Source of the DNA: Flavobacteriales bacterium UBA4011
GTDB taxonomy: Bacteria; Bacteroidota; Bacteroidia; Flavobacteriales_D; Crocinitomicaceae
Reading direction: 5' to 3'
DNA length: 7,274 nt
Assembly (NCBI GenBank): GCA_002384725.1
Contig: DGBF01000136.1
Location: forward strand, 6,237-13,510
Shown: piece after piece, positions 1 to 5,937 of the stretch
Layout: the number at the start of each line of letters is the position of its first letter
Position numbering within the stretch: the stretch's first letter is position 1
Position numbers and translations under genes: made by a program
Notes under the pieces: generated by a model
Databases searched by the model: none
The model's input: the letters and a program-made list of their open reading frames with translations, nothing else
Told to the model about the DNA's origin: nothing

Positions 1-200
1 GAATAGTTCTTAAAACCATCTGGTGTATTGCCATCGTTGGGAGGTTTAACCCAATCGGCAAAATTGAGTATTGTAATATAAGTGCTGTCCCAAGTGGTAT
101 ATTCAAAACTAGGGTTTGAAACGAGGTTGGTTTGAGCGTCACTTTTAAAGCTCACAACAATTGATATTGCAAAAATAGATATGCCGAATAGAATCCTCAA
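1..200 (-). CDS. Secreted protein, N-terminal part only (NLVxNPSFE type), runs off the left edge
   Basis: I read an open minus-strand frame with no stop from position 200 to the window edge, about 66 codons. It begins with a typical signal peptide: a hydrophobic stretch (ILFGISIFAISIVVSF), then KSDAQ, with likely signal peptidase I cleavage after SDA. The mature protein starts QTNLVSNPSFE and continues with a Trp- and Gly-rich stretch (ADWVKPPNDGNTPDGF). This resembles the NLVPNPSFE...W..P..GTPDYF opening of many Bacteroidota exported proteins, often OmpA-like or type IX secretion cargo; the missing C-terminus would decide which. There is no ATG. I chose TTG at 198-200, which has AAAGG 6 nt upstream. 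An in-frame ATT at 213-215 would give a more basic N-terminus (IKRSTLR) and is a real alternative. The in-frame stop upstream is at 222-224. Export is well supported; the function is unknown. Confidence 0.72.
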   Translation of the reverse strand, partial: MRILFGISIFAISIVVSFKSDAQTNLVSNPSFEYTTWDSTYITILNFADWVKPPNDGNTPDGFKNY

Positions 201-280
201 AGTAGACCTTTTAATAATATGTCAAAAAAGTTACGAAAATTCAATGAATAATCGAAATAGCTTTTTTTCAGTGTGGCAAC

Positions 281-802
281 CTATTCCCCTAAAAACAATT
301 TCTTCAATTCCGTCGCTTCACTCGGCTTCATCTTTCCAGCTAAAATTAGGCTCAATTGTTTGCGTCTCAATGCTCCTTCATAACGCATTTTTTCCTCTTC
401 AGTTTCAGGTATTAACTCCGGGACATCTATAGGCCCACCATTTTGATCAACAGCGACAAAAGTATAAATCGCTTCATTACATTTCGTTCTCTTTCCCGTC
501 ACAAAATCTTCCATAAAAACATCGATAAACACTTCCATAGACGTATTGAAAGCACGCGAAACTTTTGCTTCCAAAGTCACAATAGCGGAATGTGGAATGG
601 GGTGATTAAAGGACACATTGTTCACCGAAGCAGTTACAACAACTCGTTTGCAATGACGATGCGCTGAAATGCTCGCGCCAACATCCATCCAGGCCAAAAG
701 TTGACCTCCGAATAAGTTGTTGTGGGTATTGGTATCATTCGGCAAAACGATTTTGGTTGTTATAGCCAATGTTTCTTTTGCGGTTCTTGTTCTTGGTGAC
801 AT
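281..802 (-). CDS. Acyl-CoA thioesterase (hotdog fold, YciA/ACOT type)
   Basis: The 173-aa protein should hydrolyse acyl-CoA to free acid and CoA in the cytoplasm; it has no signal peptide. Residues about 10-125 form one hotdog domain. The hallmark segment HNNLFGGQLLAWMD (27-40) matches the family's N-x-x-G-x-x-GG-x-x-x-x-x-D pattern, and Asp40 sits at the expected catalytic position on the central helix. A second conserved region is VNNVSFNHPI (60-69). The C-terminal 45 residues are charged and helical, ending KLFLGE, longer than in E. coli YciA. Family members act as oligomers and often have broad chain-length specificity, so the substrate cannot be read here. The ATG at 800-802 lies 14 nt after a TATCTTTG -7 box, so the leader is very short. 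It is separated from msrA upstream by 147 nt and is probably transcribed alone. Confidence 0.93.
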   Translation of the reverse strand: MSPRTRTAKETLAITTKIVLPNDTNTHNNLFGGQLLAWMDVGASISAHRHCKRVVVTASVNNVSFNHPIPHSAIVTLEAKVSRAFNTSMEVFIDVFMEDFVTGKRTKCNEAIYTFVAVDQNGGPIDVPELIPETEEEKMRYEGALRRKQLSLILAGKMKPSEATELKKLFLGE

Positions 803-816
803 GCTTTAATTTTTTG

Positions 817-824
817 CAAAGATA
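817..824 (-). promoter_or_regulatory. Bacteroidota-type -7 promoter box for the thioesterase gene
   Basis: On the minus strand this reads TATCTTTG, an exact match to the TANNTTTG -7 consensus of the Bacteroidota primary sigma factor, and it ends 14 nt before the ATG at 802. Transcription would begin a few bases downstream, leaving a leader of about 8-10 nt. No TTG/TTTG -33 box is seen at the usual 19-nt spacing; that position falls in GTGT-like sequence just outside the inverted-repeat unit at 852-943. Confidence 0.65.
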
Positions 825-851
825 TAGATTTTTTTATGTCTTACACGTTAA

Positions 852-943
852 ATTCGAAGCCCTTCGGGAATTCATCAATGCGCTGTAGCGCTTCAAATGT
901 CGCAGCTGAAGGCTAGACTTACAATGCCAGAAGAGCTTCGAAT
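852..943. repeat. 92-bp intergenic unit with 9-bp inverted ends (ATTCGAAGC / GCTTCGAAT)
   Basis: The msrA-thioesterase spacer is almost filled by a unit whose ends are perfect inverted repeats, ATTCGAAGC (852-860) and GCTTCGAAT (935-943). It contains smaller self-pairing pieces: CCC-TTC-GGG near 860-868 and GCGC-TGTA-GCGC near 880-891. It has no open frame of note. The similarity of the two ends extends inward: both arms, read from the ends, carry ATTCGAAGC, about seven bases, then GG(A/C)ATT. A third copy of the end motif occurs at 6360-6368. This fits a small palindromic or MITE-like intergenic repeat, or a structured 3' RNA of msrA. Nothing in it encodes mobility functions. Confidence 0.5.
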
Positions 944-949
944 AAAAAA

Positions 950-1600
950 TCACTTCATCAACTCCGGATGTTTCGCCTTAAAACGATTCAAACGGGGCGC
1001 ACTAACTGCTTGCACATAGACTTGATTGGGGTTCAATCGCTCGTAATTTTGATGGTACTCCTCGGCAATGTAGAATATGTCGAAAGGAACAACTTCTGTC
1101 GTGATTTTTGAGAATTCTTTTTTGAGAAGCGCATTTGTAATGTAATTTTCCGCCAACTCTTTTTCTTTGTTGTTTTGATAGAAAATCATAGAGCGATATT
1201 GTGGTCCACGATCGGGACCTTGTTGGTTAAATGTACTCGGATCATGCGAATCGAAAAACACAGTCAAAAGGGTAGAAAAAGAAACTAAATTGCTATCGTA
1301 ATACACTTTCACAGCTTCGGCGTGGCGCGTTTTTCCTGTACAAATCAACTCATACGATGGACTAACTATTTTCCCTCCAGAATAACCGGATTCTACTTCT
1401 CCAACACCCTTAACGGATTCAAAAACGGCTTCAACACACCAAAAACAGCCGCTGGCAAAATATGCTATCGAGTTGGGTACAATGGGATCCAATATCTTTT
1501 CTGGATTCTTTTTTTCATCTGAATTATCCAGCATTGTTGCCGAACTATTTTGACAAGCCATTAGAAAACTCGCCATTAAAACAATCAATAAATTTTTCAT
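950..1600 (-). CDS. msrA: Peptide-methionine (S)-S-oxide reductase MsrA, lipoprotein form
   Basis: The enzyme reduces the S-epimer of methionine sulfoxide in proteins. The 216-aa sequence starts with a lipoprotein signal (hydrophobic core then FLMAC), predicting lipidation at Cys16 and an extracytoplasmic, membrane-anchored enzyme. A short linker (17-45) leads into the catalytic domain. The active-site motif GCFWCVE (51-57) carries the catalytic Cys52. Other family landmarks are GYSGG (72-76), HAE (93-95), HDPSTFNQQGPDRGPQYRS (119-137) and EEYHQNY (180-186). The distal C-terminal cysteines of the E. coli enzyme are absent; Cys55 and Cys87 (in ICTGK) are the only other domain cysteines available for recycling. 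Residue 92 is Arg where family members usually have Gly (TGHAE). The ATG at 1598-1600 lies 56 nt after the TPR gene, so read-through from that operon is possible. No MsrB domain is fused. Confidence 0.95.
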   Translation of the reverse strand: MKNLLIVLMASFLMACQNSSATMLDNSDEKKNPEKILDPIVPNSIAYFASGCFWCVEAVFESVKGVGEVESGYSGGKIVSPSYELICTGKTRHAEAVKVYYDSNLVSFSTLLTVFFDSHDPSTFNQQGPDRGPQYRSMIFYQNNKEKELAENYITNALLKKEFSKITTEVVPFDIFYIAEEYHQNYERLNPNQVYVQAVSAPRLNRFKAKHPELMK

Positions 1601-1656
1601 AGTGTATAAACGTTTGTAACTCCTGTTTGGTTTTGGAGAGCGTTTATTATACTAGA

Positions 1657-3483
1657 TTACAATTCGTCATCCGTGGTAATATCGCCCCGTAATCTTCGGA
1701 AACGTTTTCGGGCTTCGATGGTATGCATGCTCCCTTTGTAATCAAAAAGAATTGTTTTATAAAAACCTGCTGCTTTTTCACTGTCGAATAAATGATTTTC
1801 ATAAATATCGCCCAGTTGGAAAACAGCGTCATCAGCTAGTATGTCGTAAGCGTAAAACTTCAACAACTCATCCAAATATTTGACGGCTTCGTTCCATTTT
1901 CCTTGCAATTGCATGGCCTCCGATTTCTTAATGAGGATATCATCCCCCAAGGAATGGTAATTGTACTTTTCTTGGATGCTGTCAAAAAAGATAAAAGCCG
2001 AATCATATTTGTGTTGCGCTATCATCAAATCGCCTTGTGCAAACCAGTACATTGCTTCGTAATTACTATCCAAACCAAAATTTTCAGTAATGAGCAAAGA
2101 CAACTGCATGGCGTCGTTTGCAATAAGTTTGGTGGTTGATTGTTTCAATATATCCAACTGTGATTGCGCAAAATTAAATTCACCATCGTAATAAAAAATA
2201 CGTGCATTCTTGAATTTCGCTTCTTGACCAATTGGTTCAAATTTGAAGTCTTTTTCTATCTGCATGTAATAGATCGATGCTTGCCACACATCGGCGTTGA
2301 GAACATTGATGTCCGCCAATTCCATTCGTATTTCAGCGCGATACATATCCGAAATTCGAGGAATTTCAAGCGCTTTTTCCAATCGCGTCAAAGCAGAAAG
2401 AGGAGCGTTTCCATAAAATGCTTCAATGTGTCCTAATTCCAAGATTAAAGGAATAACAGAAGCATTGTTTCCGAGACGAGTTAATGCACTTTCATATTCA
2501 GCAATTGCAGCTTGTATTTCCGTTTGACCGTAATTTCTATTGGTCGTGACTTCCAGGTATCGGGTATTTAGCAAAGCAAGTTCCGCTCTATAAAATAGGC
2601 GGTTCGATTCACCTAAATCACGAACGTATTTGTATGCTTTTCTAGCAACTTCGTAATCTTTATTCTCTTTGCAAATGTTGCCTAATTCAAACACTCGAAC
2701 ACCGTCACCATTTTCTCTGCGGTCTAAGGCTTGCACTTGAATTAATGCGGCATTGAAGTTTTTCTTTTGGATAAGCAACCAAACCAACATATCACTGGAG
2801 GTTCCATTTTCTGGCTGACGCTGAACTTTTTCCAATAAAACAGTTTTAAGATAATCGTATTCCTTGTCTTCTTCGGCATTGAAATCGATTTGTCGGGCTA
2901 GGATGTTTTGTACATATTTTACATATGATGGATAATTGTCGAGCAGATCCATATAGGATTCCATCATTTTTTGCGTTTCGCCCATAGCACCATACAAATC
3001 AGCAAATTGCAGCTGAAGAGGATAGGTGTTTTTCAATATTTTTTCCCCCTTTTGCAAGGCTTGCAATGCAAAATCATTTTTCCCTTTTGTTCGGAATGCA
3101 TTATAGATATTAACTATTACGCTGGCATTATTTGGCAAATCATTTACTAAATCTTCGTATACTTTCTGCGCTTTGCTTGGATCATTGTTATCCTCATAAA
3201 ACTGTCCCAATAAAACGGGATATTCGAAATCGTACTTATAATTTTTAATCTGTTTTTTCAGCAGTTTTTCAGCGTCATTGACTTCTTTGGTTTGGATGTA
3301 GCAATCGTACAAACGAAGAAAATTAGCTTTCGAAGGATCTCTGGCGTAAACTTTTTCACTATACACCATTGCCTTCTGATATTCCTGGCGACTGTAATAT
3401 GCTTGTGCCAATTGCTCATCACTTCCCTGACCGAACGATGGCGCGGAAAGTAAAATCAATAAGAAAAGAATGCAGTATTTCAC
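1657..3483 (-). CDS. Exported tetratricopeptide-repeat protein (608 aa)
   Basis: The protein begins with a cleavable signal peptide (MKYCILFLLILLSAPSFGQ, probable cleavage after SFG), so it should act in the periplasm or at the outer membrane. Nearly all the rest is TPR-like helical hairpins. Clear repeats start at about residues 23 (QLAQAYYSRQEYQKAMVYSEKV), 88, 266 (ELGNICKENKDYEVARKAY), 482 and 553 (AVFQLGDIYENHLFDSEKAAGFY), with more diverged ones between. The C-terminus (ILFDYKGSMHTIEARKRFRRLRGD) resembles the closing segment of other Bacteroidota TPR proteins. No enzymatic motif is visible, so a scaffold or assembly role is likely, with the partner unknown. The start is GTG at 3481-3483, inside the stop of the upstream lipoprotein gene (GTGA overlap, 4 nt), which points to translational coupling and joint function. 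BamD-like or gliding/secretion accessory roles are possible but not shown. Confidence 0.9.
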   Translation of the reverse strand: MKYCILFLLILLSAPSFGQGSDEQLAQAYYSRQEYQKAMVYSEKVYARDPSKANFLRLYDCYIQTKEVNDAEKLLKKQIKNYKYDFEYPVLLGQFYEDNNDPSKAQKVYEDLVNDLPNNASVIVNIYNAFRTKGKNDFALQALQKGEKILKNTYPLQLQFADLYGAMGETQKMMESYMDLLDNYPSYVKYVQNILARQIDFNAEEDKEYDYLKTVLLEKVQRQPENGTSSDMLVWLLIQKKNFNAALIQVQALDRRENGDGVRVFELGNICKENKDYEVARKAYKYVRDLGESNRLFYRAELALLNTRYLEVTTNRNYGQTEIQAAIAEYESALTRLGNNASVIPLILELGHIEAFYGNAPLSALTRLEKALEIPRISDMYRAEIRMELADINVLNADVWQASIYYMQIEKDFKFEPIGQEAKFKNARIFYYDGEFNFAQSQLDILKQSTTKLIANDAMQLSLLITENFGLDSNYEAMYWFAQGDLMIAQHKYDSAFIFFDSIQEKYNYHSLGDDILIKKSEAMQLQGKWNEAVKYLDELLKFYAYDILADDAVFQLGDIYENHLFDSEKAAGFYKTILFDYKGSMHTIEARKRFRRLRGDITTDDEL

Positions 3484-4067
3484 TTCGTGTTAGGGATCAA
3501 TTTATTTGCCCGTTTTTTCTTTTTCTCATACGTCTCCAAAAGATCCATAGAGAATGTGTTTAGTTCCACAAACAATAAGTCGTAGGTAGCGTATGCCTTC
3601 CCTCTTTCATCAATATAATCAGCTCCCATGCGCGTCAACATATTCATTTTAGACTCCTCATACGATATGTATTCGTCGTATTTTTTGCGGTCGCCATCTG
3701 CATTCTCAATATCATAACGCAACAAACGCAAACTTTCTTTCATTTCATTACATCCTTTTAACAGATTCAAACAATCGTTGTGTAAATGACCAAGCGTTTT
3801 TCTAGCTTGTTTCATGTCGTTTATTTTATTAGCGAGCACTCGGTCCACAGAATCGGCAAAATAAAACTGTTTGAAACGAAATTCAATGTCATGTGCTCGT
3901 TCCGACATTCCGAAACTAGAATCTGAAGGATTAGCAGATATGACTTTTTCAAGACTATCCAACGACGCTGTTATTTGATCTAATTTTTGAATGCGTTCAC
4001 CTCTATTCACATTGGTACATGCGCCAAGAATAAGCAAGCCGAAAAGGAAGAAAAAGGTTGTTTTCAC
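3480..4067 (-). CDS. Uncharacterised helical lipoprotein (195 aa)
   Basis: I do not recognise a named family. The N-terminus is a lipoprotein signal: MKTTFFFLFGLLILGAC, with lipobox LGAC and lipidated Cys17. The mature part (about 178 aa) is strongly charged and predicted mostly alpha-helical, with heptad-like stretches at about 24-45 and 85-120 suggesting coiled coil. It has two further cysteines, in NDCLNLLKGCNEMK. It ends in a Lys-rich tail (EKKKKRANKLIPNTK). The start is GTG at 4065-4067; no ATG is available in frame before the lipobox, and the signal peptide fixes this choice. It lies 66 nt after serS and overlaps the TPR gene by 4 nt, so the two exported proteins are probably made together and may interact in the periplasm. 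Confidence 0.85.
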   Translation of the reverse strand: MKTTFFFLFGLLILGACTNVNRGERIQKLDQITASLDSLEKVISANPSDSSFGMSERAHDIEFRFKQFYFADSVDRVLANKINDMKQARKTLGHLHNDCLNLLKGCNEMKESLRLLRYDIENADGDRKKYDEYISYEESKMNMLTRMGADYIDERGKAYATYDLLFVELNTFSMDLLETYEKKKKRANKLIPNTK

Positions 4068-4133
4068 TTTTTTTATTGTAAATGTAAGAGAAAATGAAGC
4101 GAAATCCAGCCTTTTAGCAATAATTAAGAAGAC

Positions 4134-5405
4134 TTAATCAATACGGTCGAAACCCGTGAATCCTCTTAGGACCTCTGGTATTTCAATGCCTTTTTCGGTT
4201 TGAAAGTTCTCCATCAATGCAGCAACAATTCTAGGTAAAGCGAGTGCAGAACCATTTAAAGTATGACACAATTGTGTTTTTTTGTCTTCATTCTTGAAGC
4301 GCAATTTCAAACGATTGGACTGGAATGTATCGAAACGAGATACAGAACTTACTTCCAACCATTTCTTTTGAGCGGCAGAATATACTTCGAAATCATAGGT
4401 CATGGCTGATGCGAAACTCATATCACCACCACACAAACGTAAAATGCGGTATTGTAAACCTAGTTTTTCAAGAATTCCTTTTACGTGATCCACCATTTCG
4501 TCAAGCGCTTTGGCAGAATTGTCTGGGTGCTCAATGCGAACGATTTCTACCTTATCGAATTGATGCAAACGGTTCAATCCGCGAACATCTTTTCCATAAG
4601 ATCCAGCTTCACGTCTAAAACATGGTGTGTATCCTGTCAATTTTATAGAATAATTTTCATCTGGCAGAATGACATCTCTATAAATGTTGGTCAATGGAAC
4701 TTCGGCAGTTGGGATCAAGTATAAATCGTCGATTTGACAATGGTACATTTGACCTTCTTTATCGGGTAATTGTCCCGTTCCGATTCCAGAAGCTTCGTTT
4801 ACCACTAATGGAACTTGCGTTTCTTCATAACCTGCGTTTTCAGCTTCGTTCAAAAAAAAGTTAATCAAAGCACGTTGTAATTTGGCTCCTTTTCCTCGGT
4901 AAACAGGGAATCCTGCGCCCGAAATTTTTACACCTAATTCGAAATCGATGAGATTGTATTTGCTCGCCAATTCCCAATGTGGAAGTGGTTCAAAGTTGAA
5001 TGCCGGTTCTTTTCCTGCTTCGAAAACTGTTTCATTGTCCAATTCACTTTTCCCTGCTTTCACAAGTTTGTTCGGAAGATTAGGAATTTGGTACAACAAT
5101 TCTTGAATTTCGTTTTCAAACGCTTCAACTTCTGTTTTTAAACCCGCTTCACTTTCTTTGAGACTCGTTGTTTTCGCTTTCGCTTGATTTGCCTCATCGA
5201 CCTTGCCACTTTTAAATAACAAACCGATTTCCTTTGCCAATCCGTTCAAATGTGCAGAAACTGTTTCCATTTCCGTTTTTTTCGAACGCCATTGTTCATC
5301 TTTTTCCAAAATGGAATCCAAGAAAGGCGTCACATCAAGGTTTCGTTTTTTCATCCCTTCGACGATGACTTCTTTTTCAGCACGGATACGGGTAATTTCG
5401 AGCAT
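4134..5405 (-). CDS. serS: Seryl-tRNA synthetase
   Basis: The enzyme charges tRNA-Ser (and tRNA-Sec where present) with serine in an ATP-dependent two-step reaction in the cytoplasm. At 423 aa it has the normal length. Residues 1-110 form the N-terminal antiparallel coiled-coil arm that binds the tRNA long variable arm. The class II catalytic domain follows: the motif 1 region around 164-203, TAEVPLTN (233-240) for serine binding, motif 2 TPCFRREAGSYGKDVRGLNRLHQFDKVE (260-287), and motif 3 NGSALALPRIVAALMEN (384-400) with the ATP-binding Arg392. The stretch EVSSVSRFDTFQSNRL (351-365) replaces the SSCSNCxDFQARR seen in E. coli; from memory this variant is usual in Bacteroidota. The ATG at 5403-5405 gives the typical MLEI start. 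The gene follows an independent terminator and heads the segment containing the lipoprotein and TPR genes. Confidence 0.98.
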   Translation of the reverse strand: MLEITRIRAEKEVIVEGMKKRNLDVTPFLDSILEKDEQWRSKKTEMETVSAHLNGLAKEIGLLFKSGKVDEANQAKAKTTSLKESEAGLKTEVEAFENEIQELLYQIPNLPNKLVKAGKSELDNETVFEAGKEPAFNFEPLPHWELASKYNLIDFELGVKISGAGFPVYRGKGAKLQRALINFFLNEAENAGYEETQVPLVVNEASGIGTGQLPDKEGQMYHCQIDDLYLIPTAEVPLTNIYRDVILPDENYSIKLTGYTPCFRREAGSYGKDVRGLNRLHQFDKVEIVRIEHPDNSAKALDEMVDHVKGILEKLGLQYRILRLCGGDMSFASAMTYDFEVYSAAQKKWLEVSSVSRFDTFQSNRLKLRFKNEDKKTQLCHTLNGSALALPRIVAALMENFQTEKGIEIPEVLRGFTGFDRID

Positions 5406-5428
5406 TTTTATTTTGAATTTAAGAACTG

Positions 5429-5436
5429 CGAATTTA
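5429..5436 (-). promoter_or_regulatory. Possible -7 box for serS
   Basis: On the minus strand TAAATTCG differs by one base from the TANNTTTG consensus and lies 23 nt upstream of the serS ATG, a normal distance for this phylum. No TTG/TTTG box is found at the expected -33 distance, so the assignment is weak. A serS promoter is expected in this spacer because a strong terminator closes the upstream operon. Confidence 0.3.
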
Positions 5437-5521
5437 GTGAAATGGTTTTAATATTTGATAGGCTCGCCTTCGACTTCACTTGGGCCGCGCAATTTATATT
5501 TAAAGAAAGATTAAAATAGTG

Positions 5522-5565
5522 TTTGTGGATAGGTGCCGATTGCTCTCGGCATCGAAGTCCACAAA
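5522..5565. repeat. Large hairpin next to the rpmA terminator
   Basis: The outer arms are a perfect 8-bp inverted repeat, TTTGTGGA (5522-5529) and TCCACAAA (5558-5565). An inner stem pairs TGCCGA (5534-5539) with TCGGCA (5546-5551) around the loop TTGCTC. It directly adjoins the terminator: on the minus strand the terminator T-run forms the start of this hairpin's first arm. No T-run follows it on either strand, so it is not a canonical terminator itself. Its core GTGCCGAT-GCT-TC-GCA matches the terminator stem read in the opposite orientation, so both may derive from one intergenic palindromic repeat. Confidence 0.55.
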
Positions 5566-5596
5566 AAAAGCGTGCAGATAGCTATCGGCACGCTTT
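5563..5596 (-). terminator. Rho-independent terminator of the rplU-rpmA operon
   Basis: On the minus strand, 20 nt after the rpmA stop codon, arms AAAGCGTGC and GCACGCTTT form a perfect 9-bp stem. After one mismatch, the inner palindrome GATAGCTATC continues the stem. The hairpin is followed at once by a run of T's (TTTTTTT overall, plus-strand A's at 5563-5569). This is a textbook intrinsic terminator in the correct position and orientation to end rplU-rpmA transcription. Confidence 0.9.
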
Positions 5597-5616
5597 ATAA
5601 ATGTATAAGACGATTC

Positions 5617-5886
5617 TTATGCCTCAGCTGTTTCAAATGGAACAACCGATACAAATGAACGATTATCTTTTTTCTTGCGGAAATGAACCAAACCATCCGT
5701 CAAAGCGTAAAGTGTATGGTCTTTACCAATACCTACGTTTGTACCTGGGTGGTGTTGCGTTCCTCTTTGACGAATAATGATGTTTCCAGCGATTGCTGCT
5801 TGTCCTCCAAAGATTTTAACGCCTAAACGCTTGCTTTGGGATTCACGACCATTTTTCGAACTACCGACTCCTTTTTTATGTGCCAT
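5617..5886 (-). CDS. rpmA: 50S ribosomal protein L27 (bL27)
   Basis: L27 is a bacterial large-subunit protein whose flexible N-terminus reaches the peptidyl transferase centre. The 89-aa sequence begins [24 protein letters not shown] and contains the family signature region [19 protein letters not shown] (34-52) followed by DHTLYAL (56-62). Length and composition are normal. It starts directly with the mature AHKK sequence and lacks the cleaved N-terminal extension found in Firmicutes. It lies 51 nt after rplU, the usual bacterial pairing, and ends before a strong terminator. The ATG at 5884-5886 has no Shine-Dalgarno sequence; an A-rich leader (AAACAAATAACAAG) precedes it, identical to one in front of rplU. 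Confidence 0.98.
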   Translation of the reverse strand: MAHKKGVGSSKNGRESQSKRLGVKIFGGQAAIAGNIIIRQRGTQHHPGTNVGIGKDHTLYALTDGLVHFRKKKDNRSFVSVVPFETAEA

Positions 5887-5891
5887 TGTTT

Positions 5892-5905
5892 CTTGTTATT
5901 TGTTT
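5892..5905 (-). promoter_or_regulatory. 14-nt A-rich leader element before rpmA (copy 2)
   Basis: The minus strand reads AAACAAATAACAAG, ending 5 nt before the rpmA ATG. The identical 14-mer occurs at 6254-6267, ending 4 nt before the rplU ATG. No Shine-Dalgarno motif is present. A-rich leaders are known to aid initiation in Bacteroidota, whose ribosomes make little use of Shine-Dalgarno pairing; a role as initiation enhancer is inferred from position and identity. Confidence 0.55.
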
Positions 5906-5919
5906 CAGCTAGGCTGAAA
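5903..5919. other. Perfect hairpin in the rplU-rpmA spacer
   Basis: TTTCAGC (5903-5909) and GCTGAAA (5913-5919) pair over 7 bp around a 3-nt loop. In the mRNA the stem sits just upstream of the rpmA leader element and shares its first three bases (5903-5905). No T-run follows on the minus strand, so it is not a terminator. It could be an RNA processing or stability site, or a translational control structure for rpmA. Confidence 0.5.
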
Positions 5920-5937
5920 AATTTTCAATTCGTTTTA

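Noticed and set aside
222..258. Possible terminator after the thioesterase gene (ATTCA/TGAAT stem then six T's on the minus strand)
   Set aside because: The stem is short and A/T-only with mismatched flanks, and the T-run starts several bases after it; not strong enough to call.
181..432. 83-codon plus-strand frame across the thioesterase 3' end
   Set aside because: It is antisense to the thioesterase gene and to the start of the secreted-protein gene; no recognisable protein features. The other plus-strand frames in the window were dropped for the same reason.
1657..1680. TPR protein ends in DDEL, resembling the KDEL/HDEL retention signal
   Set aside because: That signal is eukaryotic; in a bacterial protein the resemblance is coincidence.
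1647..1832. 61-codon minus-strand frame overlapping the end of the TPR gene
   Set aside because: It lies in another frame inside a confidently coding region, with no family resemblance or initiation signal; a shadow.
4123..4138. Small hairpin (ATTAAG-loop-CTTAAT) over the serS stop codon as a terminator
   Set aside because: The six-base AT-rich stem is weak, includes the stop codon, and is not followed by a T-run; read-through into the lipoprotein gene is more likely.
5203..5519. Two plus-strand frames of 82 and 89 codons antisense to the serS start
   Set aside because: They are antisense to the conserved serS coiled-coil arm, are rich in Phe/Ser as expected of antisense shadows, and have no promoter or start-site support.
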